Origin: Cyrtodaria siliqua
Taxonomy: Eukaryota > Mollusca > Bivalvia > Adapedonta > Hiatellidae
Assembly: GCA_037043455.1 (NCBI GenBank)
Contig: JAWPHD010001293.1
Span: 186,001 to 250,000, forward strand
Direction: 5' to 3'
Length of the DNA: 64,000 bases
Part shown: positions 10,201 through 20,784 of the stretch, piece after piece
How positions within the stretch are numbered: the stretch's first letter is position 1
Layout: each line of letters opens with the position of its first letter
Notes under the pieces: generated by a model
Database searches by the model: none
What the model was told of the DNA's origin: nothing
What the model saw: only the letters and a program-made list of their open reading frames with translations
Translations under genes and position numbers: made by a program

Positions 10201-11929
10201 CTGTATACAAGCCTTTTTGCTGTAGTAATAGTAAAAACACGTTTCCAAATTGTCTTAAACATATGGAATCAAAATTCAGGTTGTCTTGGTTTTTAAAAAT
10301 ATTAAACCAGTTTAAAGATACTTTTTGGTGGAGCTAACGTGTTCATGAAATATGCCATATTGTTTTGAACTGTAATATTGTCCTTCATATATTGATTCTG
10401 TAAGACTAGTATGTATTTCTATATACCACTTAAGGATCTATTTCCAGCCTTGTATTTGGGGGAGGAGAAAATGTGTATAGGTAACTGTAAATCACTGTTT
10501 GAAATACAATTGAGTGCGAAAAATGTGGTATTCAATTTTGTTTCTGTTGATGAGGCCATCCCAATACAGCTTTTGATGAGGCTAACATATTAACACATAA
10601 AACCGTGTTTTTCGTTAATTGTGTTTTGGTGTGTTTTTATTCTAACAACAATTAATAATAATAAAAAACCGTATAAAAGTCGAACAGTAAACGCACCTTT
10701 CACTGAACACAGTAAACCCAAAACACGCAAAACGACAAACATGAATGTAAATAAGGAATAAAGGCATGTGACGTCACAAACACAAAAAGGGTTGACAAAA
10801 GGGCTACCGCCTTGGAACGGTCAGTGGCAAAAAAGGCCACTGGGGTTTAAACCAGGTTCTAGGATGCACCAAACCTCGCACTTACCCTACTTCATCCCAA
10901 TAGAACGGGACAGTGTAAATAAAGAAATGGCCGCCATGAACTATTCTCTAACCAACACAATTTTGTATACAGGTACAGCTTACCTGTTAATTAGCTTTTC
11001 TTCTTTTTCATAAAAGTAACTTTTGAAGTATTACATACTGCTATACCCTAGATTCTGTTCATTGAACAAAACATTTCATAGAGACAACTTTACTCGGGCT
11101 TCAGTTTTTATACATGAGTTAATCGGTCATGTAGCATGTTAGCTGTAAATAAGTAGGCTTTCCATGCCTTTTCATATAATTAGGCTACGACTTGATTATG
11201 TGATCAATAAAAATCATCGCAGTTTACAAACACAATATATTCGACTGTTTGAATGTATCTTTAAAAGATGGTGAAACTATTAAACAGCGGAGACTAGAAT
11301 TTGTGGGAATTGATATATAGTAAGTCTGGGTTACATGTAGTAAACACTTGCAATTGATAGCAAAACATATCTTGAATGTATCTTTAAAAGATGGTGAAAC
11401 TATTAAACAGCGGAGACTAGAATTTGTGGGAATTTATATGGGTTACATGTAGTAAACACTTGCAATTGATAGCAAAAAAGCGTTTATTTTTTAAGTGAAA
11501 CATAGGTCTTCCATATGAGTTTACAAGGACGATCCATGTTATTGTTTACTAGTCGGTTTGTATTTATAGGACTGTATTCCAAAAGAATAATATATCCATT
11601 ATGACATTTATGTTCAAATCTCATTTTACGGAATGAGAATATATTGCCCTTAACAGAATTTCTCAGAAACTTATTTGACATCTTCATGTTTAAAACACAC
11701 AATTTATATAGATAATACATGCTATACACATTTATAGGAAATCCGGCTACATGATTCGAAAGGTGAAATGCATATCTTCTCTCCGACCGTGGTTCCTGAC
11801 ATTGCAAAGACCGACGAAGCCAGGCGGCTGTCCGGAGATTTGCCTTATGACTTCAAAGACTGCTTACCAAACGGCAGTGAATACGTACCGCTGTGGAGAA
11901 ATGAAAGAATCCAGAACAAGAAATTATAA
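4266..11929 (+). CDS. Phytanoyl-CoA dioxygenase (PhyH) family protein, three coding exons
   Basis: Exons are 4266-4904, 9509-9646 and 11738-11929. All junctions are phase 0 with GT/AG ends, giving 213+46+63 = 322 residues, a normal length for PhyH-like Fe(II)/2-oxoglutarate dioxygenases. The iron-binding His-x-Asp is His113/Asp115 in 'WLHTDQN', and the distal His is His206 in 'DSELIHANARPL'. Arginines just after it (near 219-221) are candidates for binding 2-oxoglutarate. The C-terminal exon ends 'RNERIQNKKL' before TAA. I chose the ATG at 4266 because it directly follows a pyrimidine-rich 'ttttcag' acceptor; the reading frame upstream to 4146 looks like intron. A 5' non-coding exon must therefore lie further upstream. 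Family members hydroxylate diverse small molecules; the substrate here cannot be read from sequence. No frame lesion is seen, so the gene looks functional. Introns of 4.6 and 2.1 kb are filled with repeats. Confidence 0.85.
5030..5775 (+). repeat. Satellite-like repeat B, three tandem units
   Basis: Units start near 5041, 5259 and 5533. Each carries 'actacaaatcag', 'ctttaaagtagaata', 'ctctcatgaacagactca' and 'agggatcc'. The full unit is ~274 bp and the first is deleted by ~55 bp. Other copies: one partial + unit at 36855-37025 and two minus-strand units at 37585-38020. Confidence 0.75.
5940..6005. repeat. GC-rich inverted repeat
   Basis: A GC-rich run in AT-rich surroundings, built from 'gcgagc', 'gctcgcg' and 'cgcgagcg' words that can fold back on themselves. 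Function unknown. Confidence 0.4.
6690..6715. repeat. CTTT microsatellite
   Basis: A short pyrimidine run of ctttctttctttc type in PhyH intron 1. Confidence 0.7.
6845..7045 (-). repeat. tRNA-derived SINE-like element
   Basis: Read on the minus strand it starts with 'gatgcgatgacagagtggtt' and a B-box 'ggggttcgactcc', followed by an unrelated body. The clover-leaf is not intact enough for a tRNA gene. Confidence 0.5.
7668..7965 (+). repeat. Short TIR repeat
   Basis: It opens 'ggctggattgcgtagcaaat' and closes 'ttgcaatccggctttcgcgc', giving ~10-bp inverted ends (gctggattgc against gcaatccggc). It includes a 'ccgtccgtccg' run near 7726. Class unknown. Confidence 0.45.
8805..9060 (+). repeat. tRNA-derived SINE-like element
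   Basis: The head has 'ggttagagcatctgccttgc' and the B-box 'gggttcgagtc'. The body ('gtgtggcagcactataaaga', 'ttgagttcgctgcttcaagt') is of a type common in molluscs, and the tail is a run of 'cacacacaaacacac'. It interrupts PhyH intron 1. Confidence 0.65.
9667..9742 (+). repeat. 33-bp minisatellite resembling the adjacent exon end
   Basis: About two and a quarter copies of a 33-bp unit built around 'gacaactcattggtcgtcac'. It lies 20 bp after the splice donor of PhyH exon 2. The exon's last codons read 'accactcattggtcatcaaa', so the unit looks like a duplicate of the exon 3' end that was then amplified. Confidence 0.6.
10679..10968 (-). repeat. SINE-like repeat A, copy 4
   Basis: Reverse complement of the repeat A body: 'gggttgacaaaagggctacc', 'gtcagtggcaaaaaaggcca', 'ggtttaaaccaggttctagg', ending near 'gaactattctctaaccaaca'. 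It creates a spurious ORF on the plus strand. Confidence 0.75.
11249..11477. repeat. Tandem duplication of ~110 bp in PhyH intron 2
   Basis: Segments 11249-11365 and 11372-11477 share 'gaatgtatctttaaaagatg' at the start and 'tgcaattgatagcaaaa' at the end. They are almost identical apart from a short internal deletion in the second copy. No coding capacity is visible. Confidence 0.75.
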
Positions 11930-11959
11930 TGATATCACTTACATGCGTAGGTAATTCTT

Positions 11960-13430
11960 AGCTTAAACCAGCACAGCAAAAAGGAACAAAACGGAGCAAA
12001 ACGTAGAACACTAACACAATCTACACTTATTAATGTGTATATAATATAAGACAACAGTTAATCTCAGAATTGGAATTATTTGAGGAAAGTGTAAAGTGTG
12101 TACTGTACGTTAATCAGATAATATCTGATGTCGAGGTCATAAATATAACCGACGTCATAAATATGACTGAACATTATTTTAAATGATACTACTGTTTTTG
12201 ACAGTTTGGATTAAACACACGGTACTAAATTGAAAGCAATGGCTGTTACAGCAGTATTTGTCTCAATATCTCGATAAAAGACAAGAACAATTAAAGATAG
12301 TATCAAAAGCAGGAAAAAAATCAAATAATATTATGGAGCCACCAGAGAATGAACAAAAACTTTCATTTTAAATCCTGCGAACCGTATATAATATGTTTAT
12401 AGAAAATGACAGTTCCGAACAGCAACTTACTTGAGGGCATTCCAAACTCTAAATGAACAACGAATTAAAGGGTAAGAAGAGATAGAAGTTGAGGAGAACG
12501 AGCTAGACAGAAACACAACACAAATTTACCGAAGCAATAAAAGCAGTAAAACATTCCGAAAACATCTGAAATCAATTTCACATTCGCGGAAATAAAAGCG
12601 ATCTGCACAATGAAAGATCACGGTATGATAGCATAAACTTACGATAACAAACTCAATACATGACTTTCTGTAGGTATAGAAATAATAGATATGGTCAGAG
12701 AGGTACCTATGATAACAGAAGAAAAAATGACAGATATAACTACCGTTGATGGAAATGTAAGTTTTGGAATGTGAAATATTGCAGTAAAGAGTGAAGTCAG
12801 TATGAAAGCAGTCTTTTAATAGTATAGCACAAAACAAATCTACTTCAAAATATACGATTATAATTGGTGGTAGTTCTTGGTTTGGAAACAAAGGAGGAAA
12901 TGCTAAAAACGGATTTAGAATGAGTTGATTCTCGTGTTAAAAATGCGCCTAAGAATATAAACTCTATCATTATTCAAGGTTATGAAAAAGAATTTGCCAG
13001 TAAAGATGAATATATTTATATCTGTGTATGCTGCATTCCGCAACAAGGGTCGATGCGTAATATCGGTATAGCTGTTAAGTCAGATATATTTATATGGAGA
13101 CCAAATAATATTTACATCTGTGGCGACTATAATTATTGTAAACAAGTCTTGAAGAGTTTACTCCAGCCGCTAAGTATCGACCAAATAGATAAGTTATTAG
13201 CGATGTCAACTGTTCTGTACTTCATGGAAGGTTTACTTAATATCCATCGGCTAAAATCATCATACTTAATGTATTTCCAATTTCAATTTTCATCAATACT
13301 ACAGACAACGTGACAAATTAAGACATGTCAGTCGTTCAACCGGATCATGAAACAGAGTAACAGGAGTAAGTGGAGTAGGCAGAAACAAGTTAAGAACATA
13401 CAGGCTTTTTAAATCAGAATATGAAGTTGA
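11960..13430. other. AT-rich DNA with degenerate coding-like stretches
   Basis: No complete gene. 12650-12760 can be read on the plus strand as an Arg/Asn/Tyr-rich segment ('RYRNNRYGQRGTYDNRR'). 13053-13313 is an open frame without recognisable domains. Both may be retroelement debris, since a LINE-like C-terminus follows. Confidence 0.3.
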
Positions 13431-13439
13431 ATCATATTG

Positions 13440-13690
13440 CAAACTTATATAACCTTGACATCACAGGGCTGCATTTGCAAAGTTTAGGTGTGGTGTGGCA
13501 CCGTTGAGAATCGAAACAGGCCGATATGAAACTATTGCAGAAAATGAGCGTTTTAGTACATTTTGTATTCGCAATGTAGAGGACGAGATGCTGTTTTAGA
13601 ATGTGCTATGTACGGTGATATTAGAAAACTCTTATTTGGTAAAGCATTGTCTGTATATCCAAATGTTATAGATGTAAACGAAATAATAAT
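13440..13690 (+). pseudogene. Remnant of a non-LTR retrotransposon C-terminus
   Basis: Plus-strand translation across one frameshift gives 'PLRIETGRYETIAENERFS', 'NVEDE', then 'VLECAMYGDIRKLLF'. This is the 'R.E.GR..~..C....ED..H.L..C..Y...R' pattern that ends many LINE ORF2 proteins. Zinc-coordinating cysteines are partly lost and the frame is broken. Confidence 0.55.
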
Positions 13691-13699
13691 AATGATATG

Positions 13700-15340
13700 A
13701 TACGCGTGAGTGCCAAAGCATGTTGTAATATTCTCAAAAAGCGAAACTATGTTTTATATTCTTAATTATGTGTTATTATTATTATTTATTTTACTTGTAG
13801 TAAGCTAGTAAGCGTTCTTTTTTAAAGTTAATTTCATCATATTTGTTGTTGTAAATAATGCAATCATTATTAGATAACAAATACAGTTTCATAATGACGT
13901 TGAGAAGTCGGTGCTAATCAGTACACTCCAGATCTGATCTGGGTTGTTATCTGATTTTTTATACTATTGCTTAAGGTTTCAGTAGCCGTTGCGATTCTCT
14001 AACTCACATATTAATAATTTCTATTTTAAGTACTTTTTAGACAACATGGCTAGATAAGCACCGGCCGCTCAATTATTACTATGTATAAATGTGTGATAAT
14101 GTGTGATAATAATATTCTTAGAAAAGGATTTGATCAATTAAAACAGTGATATATGTGTATGCATTGACTACTGGACATACTGCTGTGGCTTTTTGTGAGT
14201 CTTATGACACGACTGTGGCAGTCGGTTCAGTATCAATTGCTCAATAATTTAACATTGTGAACAGTCATATGTATATTGGTATTGTATAGTCTGTTGTAAT
14301 TCTAAAAAGAATGGCACAGTTGTATTGTATGAATTGTTGTATTGTAGATAATAGTGTACTGTGATGTGATTAAATAAACTATTAAACTGCGTTGATCCCA
14401 TGGCAGTTGGAGACGGTTCACTTAATTGAAAGAAGAACAAACAAATAATATTCCATAGTTAATAAAGTCATATGACTGTACCCTATTATTGCTTAATGAA
14501 ATATGTGGCTGAATAATGAGAAAATGCGGTCAAATCATTAGGTGAAATTGCTTTTCCTCAAAACTCTGACAAACTGAATCTAAAGCAGACAAAAATTGAT
14601 ATAACAAGGAAAATAGGAAAATGAAAACCAAACTGGTTTACAGATGATAATCTTTCTGGGTTATTGAAAGGGCAATGTGTAGTAGAAACATGTGTACCTA
14701 CAATGTGCTCCTATAAACACAAAAACAAAATACATCGCAAAAGAGGTAAAATATCTAAGTATTCATTAATCATATTTATAAACACTTATAGAAACACGCC
14801 AACTTAAAAGACTTTCAACATGGTTTATCAATTTCCAAAAACAAACAAACAATTCGGTGAAATTGAATATAAATGTGTTGCTTAAAACTTAACAATTATA
14901 AGTGCTTTTGCAAAGCTGAAATGCGAAGCAAGAATCTGGAAGTTATGCGGTAGTCTGAGATGATTCTAAGATATGTTTCAACTTTGGAAATGACTTTTGA
15001 AAAGCGATCTTAGAGAAACTATCTTCGATAACAATGAAGGCAAATTAAATGGCCTTAATGAAAAAGTGATAATTAGAAACTACATTGATATTTACATTGA
15101 TAATTGTGATACTATATTTGAAAACATATTTTTTTTTTTTTACATAATTTTATTTTAAATATATATATATACATTTTATATGCTTACTTTAATAATATTT
15201 TATTGCAGATATGTTACCATATATGTATTAAACTTCACAATATTACTAGAAATATATGCCAATGGATTGAACTTTGAAGTTATTTTAACATGTGTTACTA
15301 TTCTCTCATCGTATATGCTTATTATTCCCCTACCGGTGTG
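13700..15340. other. AT-rich non-coding DNA
   Basis: Nothing recognisable except a short duplication 'aatgtgtgat' near 14090-14110 and an 11-T run near 15130. Confidence 0.4.
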
Positions 15341-16445
15341 TCACGGTGAGGCGACTTTATGTTTGCCCTCCGTCCGTACGTCCGTCCGTCAGTCCGTCCA
15401 ACAAACATGGATTCTGCAATAATGAGATTGAACATATTTTTTATGAAACTTGGTATGTTGGTAGAGGGGATTATGAATGTTATTTTATTTTATTGATTTG
15501 ACAAAAAAGATGGTTGCTATGGCAACGGAAATAGTACAATTACGCGAAATATATGGATCCTTGGATAACAAAATAAATGCTAAAGATAATTTAATGAAAA
15601 TACGTGTGTAGGTAAAACGGCGCGAGGAGATCATGCACATCATTTTGATTTATTGATATATCAAAAATGAAAAAAATACAGAAAATACACAGTTACTAAA
15701 ATAGAAAAATAGTTTCCGCTCAAAAACTTTAGTTAGGAATGAGACATTGAAATGAAACTTTATGGGTATGTAGCTTATATAAACAGGAAGCTTGGGAAGC
15801 TTGGGATTGCATTTGGTGTCACTGGCGTTAAGTTCAAGGTCACTGTTACTAAACATAGAAAAATGGTTTCCGCTTTAGTTAGGAATGACATATTTACTTG
15901 AAACTTGGTGTGTAGGTAGCTTATATAAAAAACAAGTTTAAGATTGAATTCGGGGCCACTGGGTTTAAGGTCCAGGTCACTGATACTAAAAATAGAAAAA
16001 TAGTTTGCGCTTAATAACTTTATTTAGGAATGAGATACCGGAATGAAACGTTATGGGTAGGTAGCTTATATGCAAAAGGAAGCTTTGGTTTGCATTTGGG
16101 ATCACTGGGATCAAGGTAAACATTACTGTTACTAAAATAGACAAAACGGTTTTCGATCAATAATATTAGTTAGGAATGGCATGAATCTTGGTGTGTAGAT
16201 AGCTGATATGAAAAAAAGTCTGAGATTGCATTTGAGGTCAATGGGGTCAAGTTCCATATCATTGTTACTAAAAATAGAAAAAAAATAATTTCCCCTCATT
16301 ATCTTTAGTTAGGAATGAGATATTGGATTCTTTTTTTTTAGGTAGCTTATATGAACTGGAAGCTTGGGATTGCATTTGGGGTCACTGGTATCAAGGTCAC
16401 TGTTACTAAAATAGAAAATGGTTTCCACTCAATAACACGATGCTC
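15335..16445 (+). repeat. Mollusc-type repeat with ~145-bp tandem core
   Basis: A leading part with a 'ccgtccgtacgtccgtccg' run (15360-15400) is followed by about five degenerate units spaced 140-148 bp. Each carries 'tagttaggaatgaga', 'gtagcttatat', 'gattgcatttgg', 'tcactg' and 'gttactaaaa-tagaaaa'. No ORF of significance. Confidence 0.75.
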
Positions 16446-16869
16446 ATGGAGACATAAGGTGATGTAAGAAAAGTTAATAATAGTGTAATAGTGTAATTTT
16501 ATTCTACATAATATGAAATAAAAAACCCAGGGTGTGCACCATGATAAAAGAAGATACAGTAGAATTCATAGAAACATAATGATGAATCGGAAATAGTTAT
16601 TAGCTCTCCGCCATTTTGATTTCATTTTTCAGTAGGCTTTTCTATTACCGGTAGCCCGCGGGTAATATGGTCTGGTACACTTAGCTCTTAACCAATCAAA
16701 AGAGGAGGATATTTAAGAAATGGTAATAAAGTTTGGTACAAATGAACACTTATGTCAAAGTGATTGATAACCACCAGGATATTACGCTCATATCGATTGT
16801 GAAGTAGGCTGGTTGAATTGTGTTTTACGTACTTTAGCACATGTTAGGCTATATTTATGTTAGGTAGAT

Positions 16870-17060
16870 TTGTAGTGATGGAGTAAGACCATCCACTGTT
16901 TCCTGGGTAGAACCCGTATTGTGTACCTCCAGCGTTCGTAAGAATTGGCACATTCTCAGTTACAAATCGTGCTCCCTCTGGGATTCGAACCCGCAGCGGT
17001 GAGACTGGAAAAGCTTTCACTCAGCGTCTTTACCATGTCTGCCTCGGATTCGATTTTGGA
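16870..17060 (-). repeat. tRNA-derived SINE-like element
   Basis: Minus-strand reading gives 'catggtaaagacgctgagtg' and a B-box 'gggttcgaatccc' (around 16980-16992), followed downstream by a body with an 'aatacgggttctacccagga' segment. Not an intact tRNA. Confidence 0.5.
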
Positions 17061-17369
17061 AAAGGCGTTCTTCTTAAACACCGTTTTGCTGAGTGCTTGT
17101 CTTAATTTACTACACACAATTGAAACTACTGCAATAACCAATATAATTAATGTATTGTGTAAAATAGAAAATGAAAAATTATATGTAGCTACAAACATGA
17201 CAAATGAACACTTATGGAAACCCGTTTAATAAACCCCAGGCTTACGTTGCAAGTAAAATTGTTTTACTATGTGCTTGCGTTAGTTTACTTCCAAACAAGG
17301 TAAATAGTATATTGATCTTCATGTAAACAACGAAAATAATTCAAGCACTTGGAATACATATAGGTTTTG

Positions 17370-17560
17370 CGTAAATGTAAACCCTCAGCACATGTTTGCC
17401 CTTGACCTTCCAAAGCTGAATCCCTGTTGTCAAACTGGTTAAGTTTAGGAAGTGTCATACCTTGCTTCCTGTTATCCTTGTAATTGTTGTTTGTTTTAAA
17501 TGCGTGGTTTTGGTTGAATTGTCTTTTGTAAAGCTACATTAAATTTGCTGTTCGATTTTT
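17370..17560 (+). repeat. Diverged SINE-like repeat A
   Basis: 'gcccttgaccttccaaagct', 'gttgtcaaactggttaag' and a tail resembling 'gttgaattgtcttttgtaaa' follow the order of the repeat A body. Much older than copies 1-4. Confidence 0.45.
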
Positions 17561-17747
17561 TTTCTACTTTTAGTAGCAAGTCAGTAAATAAATATATATG
17601 AACCAAAGACCCGTGACGAATACGAATGTACTTTTTGATGAATCATTGACAAGCTTCAACATTCTTCGGTGTAAACATCTACAAGTCTAGGTTCCGTATT
17701 TGTTTCTTCCGCATTGCACGCACTACTAGCTTTATTGCATTACATTT

Positions 17748-18101
17748 CAGGGGCGTACTTGGGCATACTCCTATACGCCCGTACGTATAATTCAGAGTAG
17801 GGTGTCGGAAAAATGAAAAAGCTAAAAATGCGAAAAATGCAATAAAAAGCAAAACAAAATGAAGCCGAAGGGGGGTAGGGTGAGGGGTAAATAAATCAAA
17901 GAAACAAGAATGGCTCTGGAGAATTAGAATAGCTTCAAAATACGATTCTAAGGCGTTCACAACTACTTATTAGGGTTAAATGTTTCAAAAAATATCCCGG
18001 AGAAGCCACCCTGACACCAACCAGTGGGAGGAGGACAACCCCCACCCACACCGTGACCCTCCGCCGTGCGTATACCCAAATACACTCCTGGTACGCCCCT
18101 G
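17748..18101. mobile_element. 354-bp hAT-like nonautonomous element
   Basis: Exact 11-bp terminal inverted repeats ('caggggcgtac' at 17748-17758, reverse complement at 18091-18101), with weaker similarity continuing inward. The flanks share 'cattt' (17743-17747 and 18102-18106), a possible 5-bp target duplication. CAGGGGCG ends are typical of hAT-type elements, and some groups duplicate 5 bp. No transposase is encoded. Confidence 0.6.
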
Positions 18102-18148
18102 CATTTATTTCACCCATAAGATTAATACATTTCATATTTTTGATATAG

Positions 18149-18336
18149 ATGATGTGATTCAAGATGTAAATGTATCGGATTTGGTTAGTTTCAACCAGTT
18201 TTGTATAAATTCATTCGTGAAAGCTCGGCCAATACCGTCATTCTTCGGGATCAGGCCACGTGTGTATATATCAACCGATCGGAATGTTCAAAATCTTGAC
18301 ATTGTATTAGCCGGAAGACAACGGGACAGAAAATAG
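18149..18336 (+). CDS. Possible terminal exon, unknown protein
   Basis: After a pyrimidine-poor 'tttttgatatag' acceptor, the frame reads 61 codons from 'DVIQDVNVSDLVSF' to 'LAGRQRDRK' and a TAG. Its composition looks protein-like, with several CpG-containing Arg codons. The hAT-like element ends 48 bp upstream. I recognise no domain and cannot place a preceding exon. It could equally be chance or transposon debris. Confidence 0.25.
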
Positions 18337-18841
18337 TACACTATTGCTATATAAACAATATAGTCGTTAGCCTCACGTGTAGATGTATAATTTGCGTTGC
18401 ATGTTTGTTATTTACAATACAGATGACGGTTTTATTACTGCTTTTATGTAAATCAAACATAGATTGGGCAATCAGGTAAATGACATTGAGAAACGTTGAT
18501 GATAACATTGATTTTCAATGCTAATTCCTTTTGTGGGAAATCTAAGGCGCCCCATGCTAGTATGACTTAACCAATATGGAATCCTTCTAGATACATACGA
18601 GATGTGCTTCAAAGATGTGATAGAGATGTTGCGAATGGTGTAAATGTCACAGGTTTAAACAGGTTTAGTGGAATCCAGTCTAGTGTTTCTTAGGCAGTAG
18701 TTTAGATTTAGTGGTGTGATACCTATGTATCTATTATATAGAGTAAGTCGTTCCATCTACATACATATTCACCTTTCACACATAAAATACACATACCTTT
18801 CTTATGCAAATTAGCTGAATGATAGAGCCAATCGATTGATC

Positions 18842-19226
18842 GCAAATCAGATATACAACATATACTTGACTTGCGAGAAGACGATTGTTATCCACAATCA
18901 TATTTACATTAAATATATATGTTTACAATATATATTTACAGGTAATTCTTATTGCATTTTGTGTATTATGTATTTCTTATTATGTTTGTGTAATTTAAAT
19001 GTAGTTTCATGCTAAGGAATGCATTTTATATGCCTTTGATTAATTTGCCTTTGTTACATACCTGTGTTACCTTGATTAGGTTTGATCACCACTTCCGTCA
19101 GCCATATTTGTTATGTGTTTGTAAACAAATCAGAGATATACAACATATACTTGATTTGCGAGTAGACGATTGTTATCCACAATCATATTTACATTAAATA
19201 TATATGCTTACAATATATATTTACAG
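18842..19226. repeat. Pair of ~100-bp direct repeats
   Basis: 18842-18941 and 19126-19226 are about 95% identical by eye. Both start 'caaatcaga' and both end 'caatatatatttacag', a splice-acceptor-like end. They are separated by 184 bp of unrelated DNA. Confidence 0.75.
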
Positions 19227-20004
19227 TTGTTGCTTCTGTTTACCAACGATCGGCGAGAACCCAAATAAAACAAACCCTGACATAAAGAAGCACACGGATG
19301 TGTTAAACTCATTGAGGCCGATATTTCGATTCTGGTCTGTTTGATACTGTATTTTATAAATACATTGATTTAAATAAGGACCGAAACAGTTTAATAGACC
19401 CCGTTTACTGGCCACAATAAATATTGTTTTATCGTGTGTGGATATAAATATATATTTAATAAATAAAAAATATAATATATTTGCATAATTGACACACTTT
19501 TAACGTTGTATATTATATAGATTGGTTGCCACAGCGGCCACAGTGTCTTTTTAATCATTGACATGTATTGGGGTATGTGGACATAACACAAGTGTCATGC
19601 AACTATTCATGTAGATAATTATCTATAGCTCTTGTCCGAACATTCTCAAGGTATCAAGATACTTAAAACGTCTTTTCCATTTTATTTTTGTTCTCGGGAA
19701 CACGAAAGCCATTTCGTTTTTCATCCGACCTTAAAGTAATTAACATGTCGCTAGTTGTCAATCATTTATCCATTTCAACCAATCAAACCAGAACGATACC
19801 TCCGACAAACAACAGCACGTGTGTAAAGCACGTGCAGCTATGTTATATAAACTAATGTCAGTATACTCCGACATCAACAATAGGGCGGAGATATCTAAGT
19901 ACTGGCGACATGTCAATTGGAAATATATATCTATACGATATCGGATGCGTCCTTGAACCGGCCAGATTCAACCATAAACAGCAGTCTGTTGAGTTATGGC
20001 CCAC

Positions 20005-20080
20005 TATCACAACTATCTTACATGTAATTTGACCAACTATCTTACATATAATTTGACCAACTATCTAACATGTAATTTGA
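20005..20080. repeat. 24-bp minisatellite, three units
   Basis: Three near-identical copies of 'caactatcttacatgtaatt' plus 'tgac'. They account for the repetitive start of the open frame there, which I do not accept as a gene. Confidence 0.8.
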
Positions 20081-20784
20081 CCGTTTACTACATCATCAGC
20101 TTTACATCCGAGATTCGTGTAATTGGGATAAGGGAGTTATATGTCTTGCATACCGGATCTGGTTATCCGCGTTTTATAGGGGTGGTGGAAAGCCTGATCT
20201 TAAACACGGGGGAAGATAAAAGTCACGAGTTGATATCAACAATGACAGTTGCATGACGTCGTTGTGTTAATTCTCGTAAAAAATTACCCATGTGGTAAAT
20301 TTATATACATGTTGGGCTCATTATCTTGAAAGAAATAGTCTCATGCACGAACAAACAATTATTTAAACAGTAAAACACGGAGATGCCAAAATATTGTATT
20401 CATACACTCATTCCAATATGAGGAAAATAAATCAAAAGTCTCAATTTTAACATGACAATGCTTGAACATGTTCATAAATAGATCATCGCAGTGATATAAC
20501 AAAAAAGCGGGCCTGAAACGCTCTACTAGTTTAAGTAATGAGTTTTATCTCATTTATAGACATGTTCTCACAAGTTGGGTGGAAACAAGTGAAGAGGGTG
20601 GGGGAGGGGGTGCATGTATATTAAAATGAGACAAATGCTCCTATAGAAACCACAGCACCAAAACGCAATGGCATCGTAGGTCCGCACTGCACCACAAACT
20701 AAAAAGTAGAATGGGAATACCTCAGAACGTAGAAAACTTTAAGAAGAATCGTTGTCACACAGTAAGATATATATACATATATAT

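Larger units (their letters stand above)
9647..11737 (+). other. Intron 2 of the PhyH gene
   Basis: It starts 'gtactg' and ends 'tttatag'. It contains a 33-bp minisatellite that resembles the preceding exon end (9667-9740), a reverse SINE-like copy (10679-10968) and a ~110-bp tandem duplication (11249-11477). The stretch 9750-10670 is AT-rich with no recognisable feature. Confidence 0.7.
18340..20780. other. AT-rich non-coding DNA with small repeats
   Basis: It holds a 100-bp duplicated segment (18842-18941 and 19126-19226) and a 24-bp triplicate (20005-20080). Two CACGTG boxes lie near 19817 and 19829, followed by 'tatataaact', a promoter-like cluster with no convincing gene after it. Confidence 0.4.

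Noticed and set aside
10768..11013. 81-aa plus-strand ORF
   Set aside because: Most of it lies in the antisense of the SINE-like repeat A.
12526..12891. 121-aa minus-strand ORF rich in Phe, Tyr and Cys
   Set aside because: Composition reflects AT-rich antisense DNA; the plus strand reads as retroelement debris instead.
19996..20256. 86-aa ORF starting 'MAHYHNYLTCNL'
   Set aside because: Its first half is a 24-bp minisatellite and the rest has no domain or splice context.
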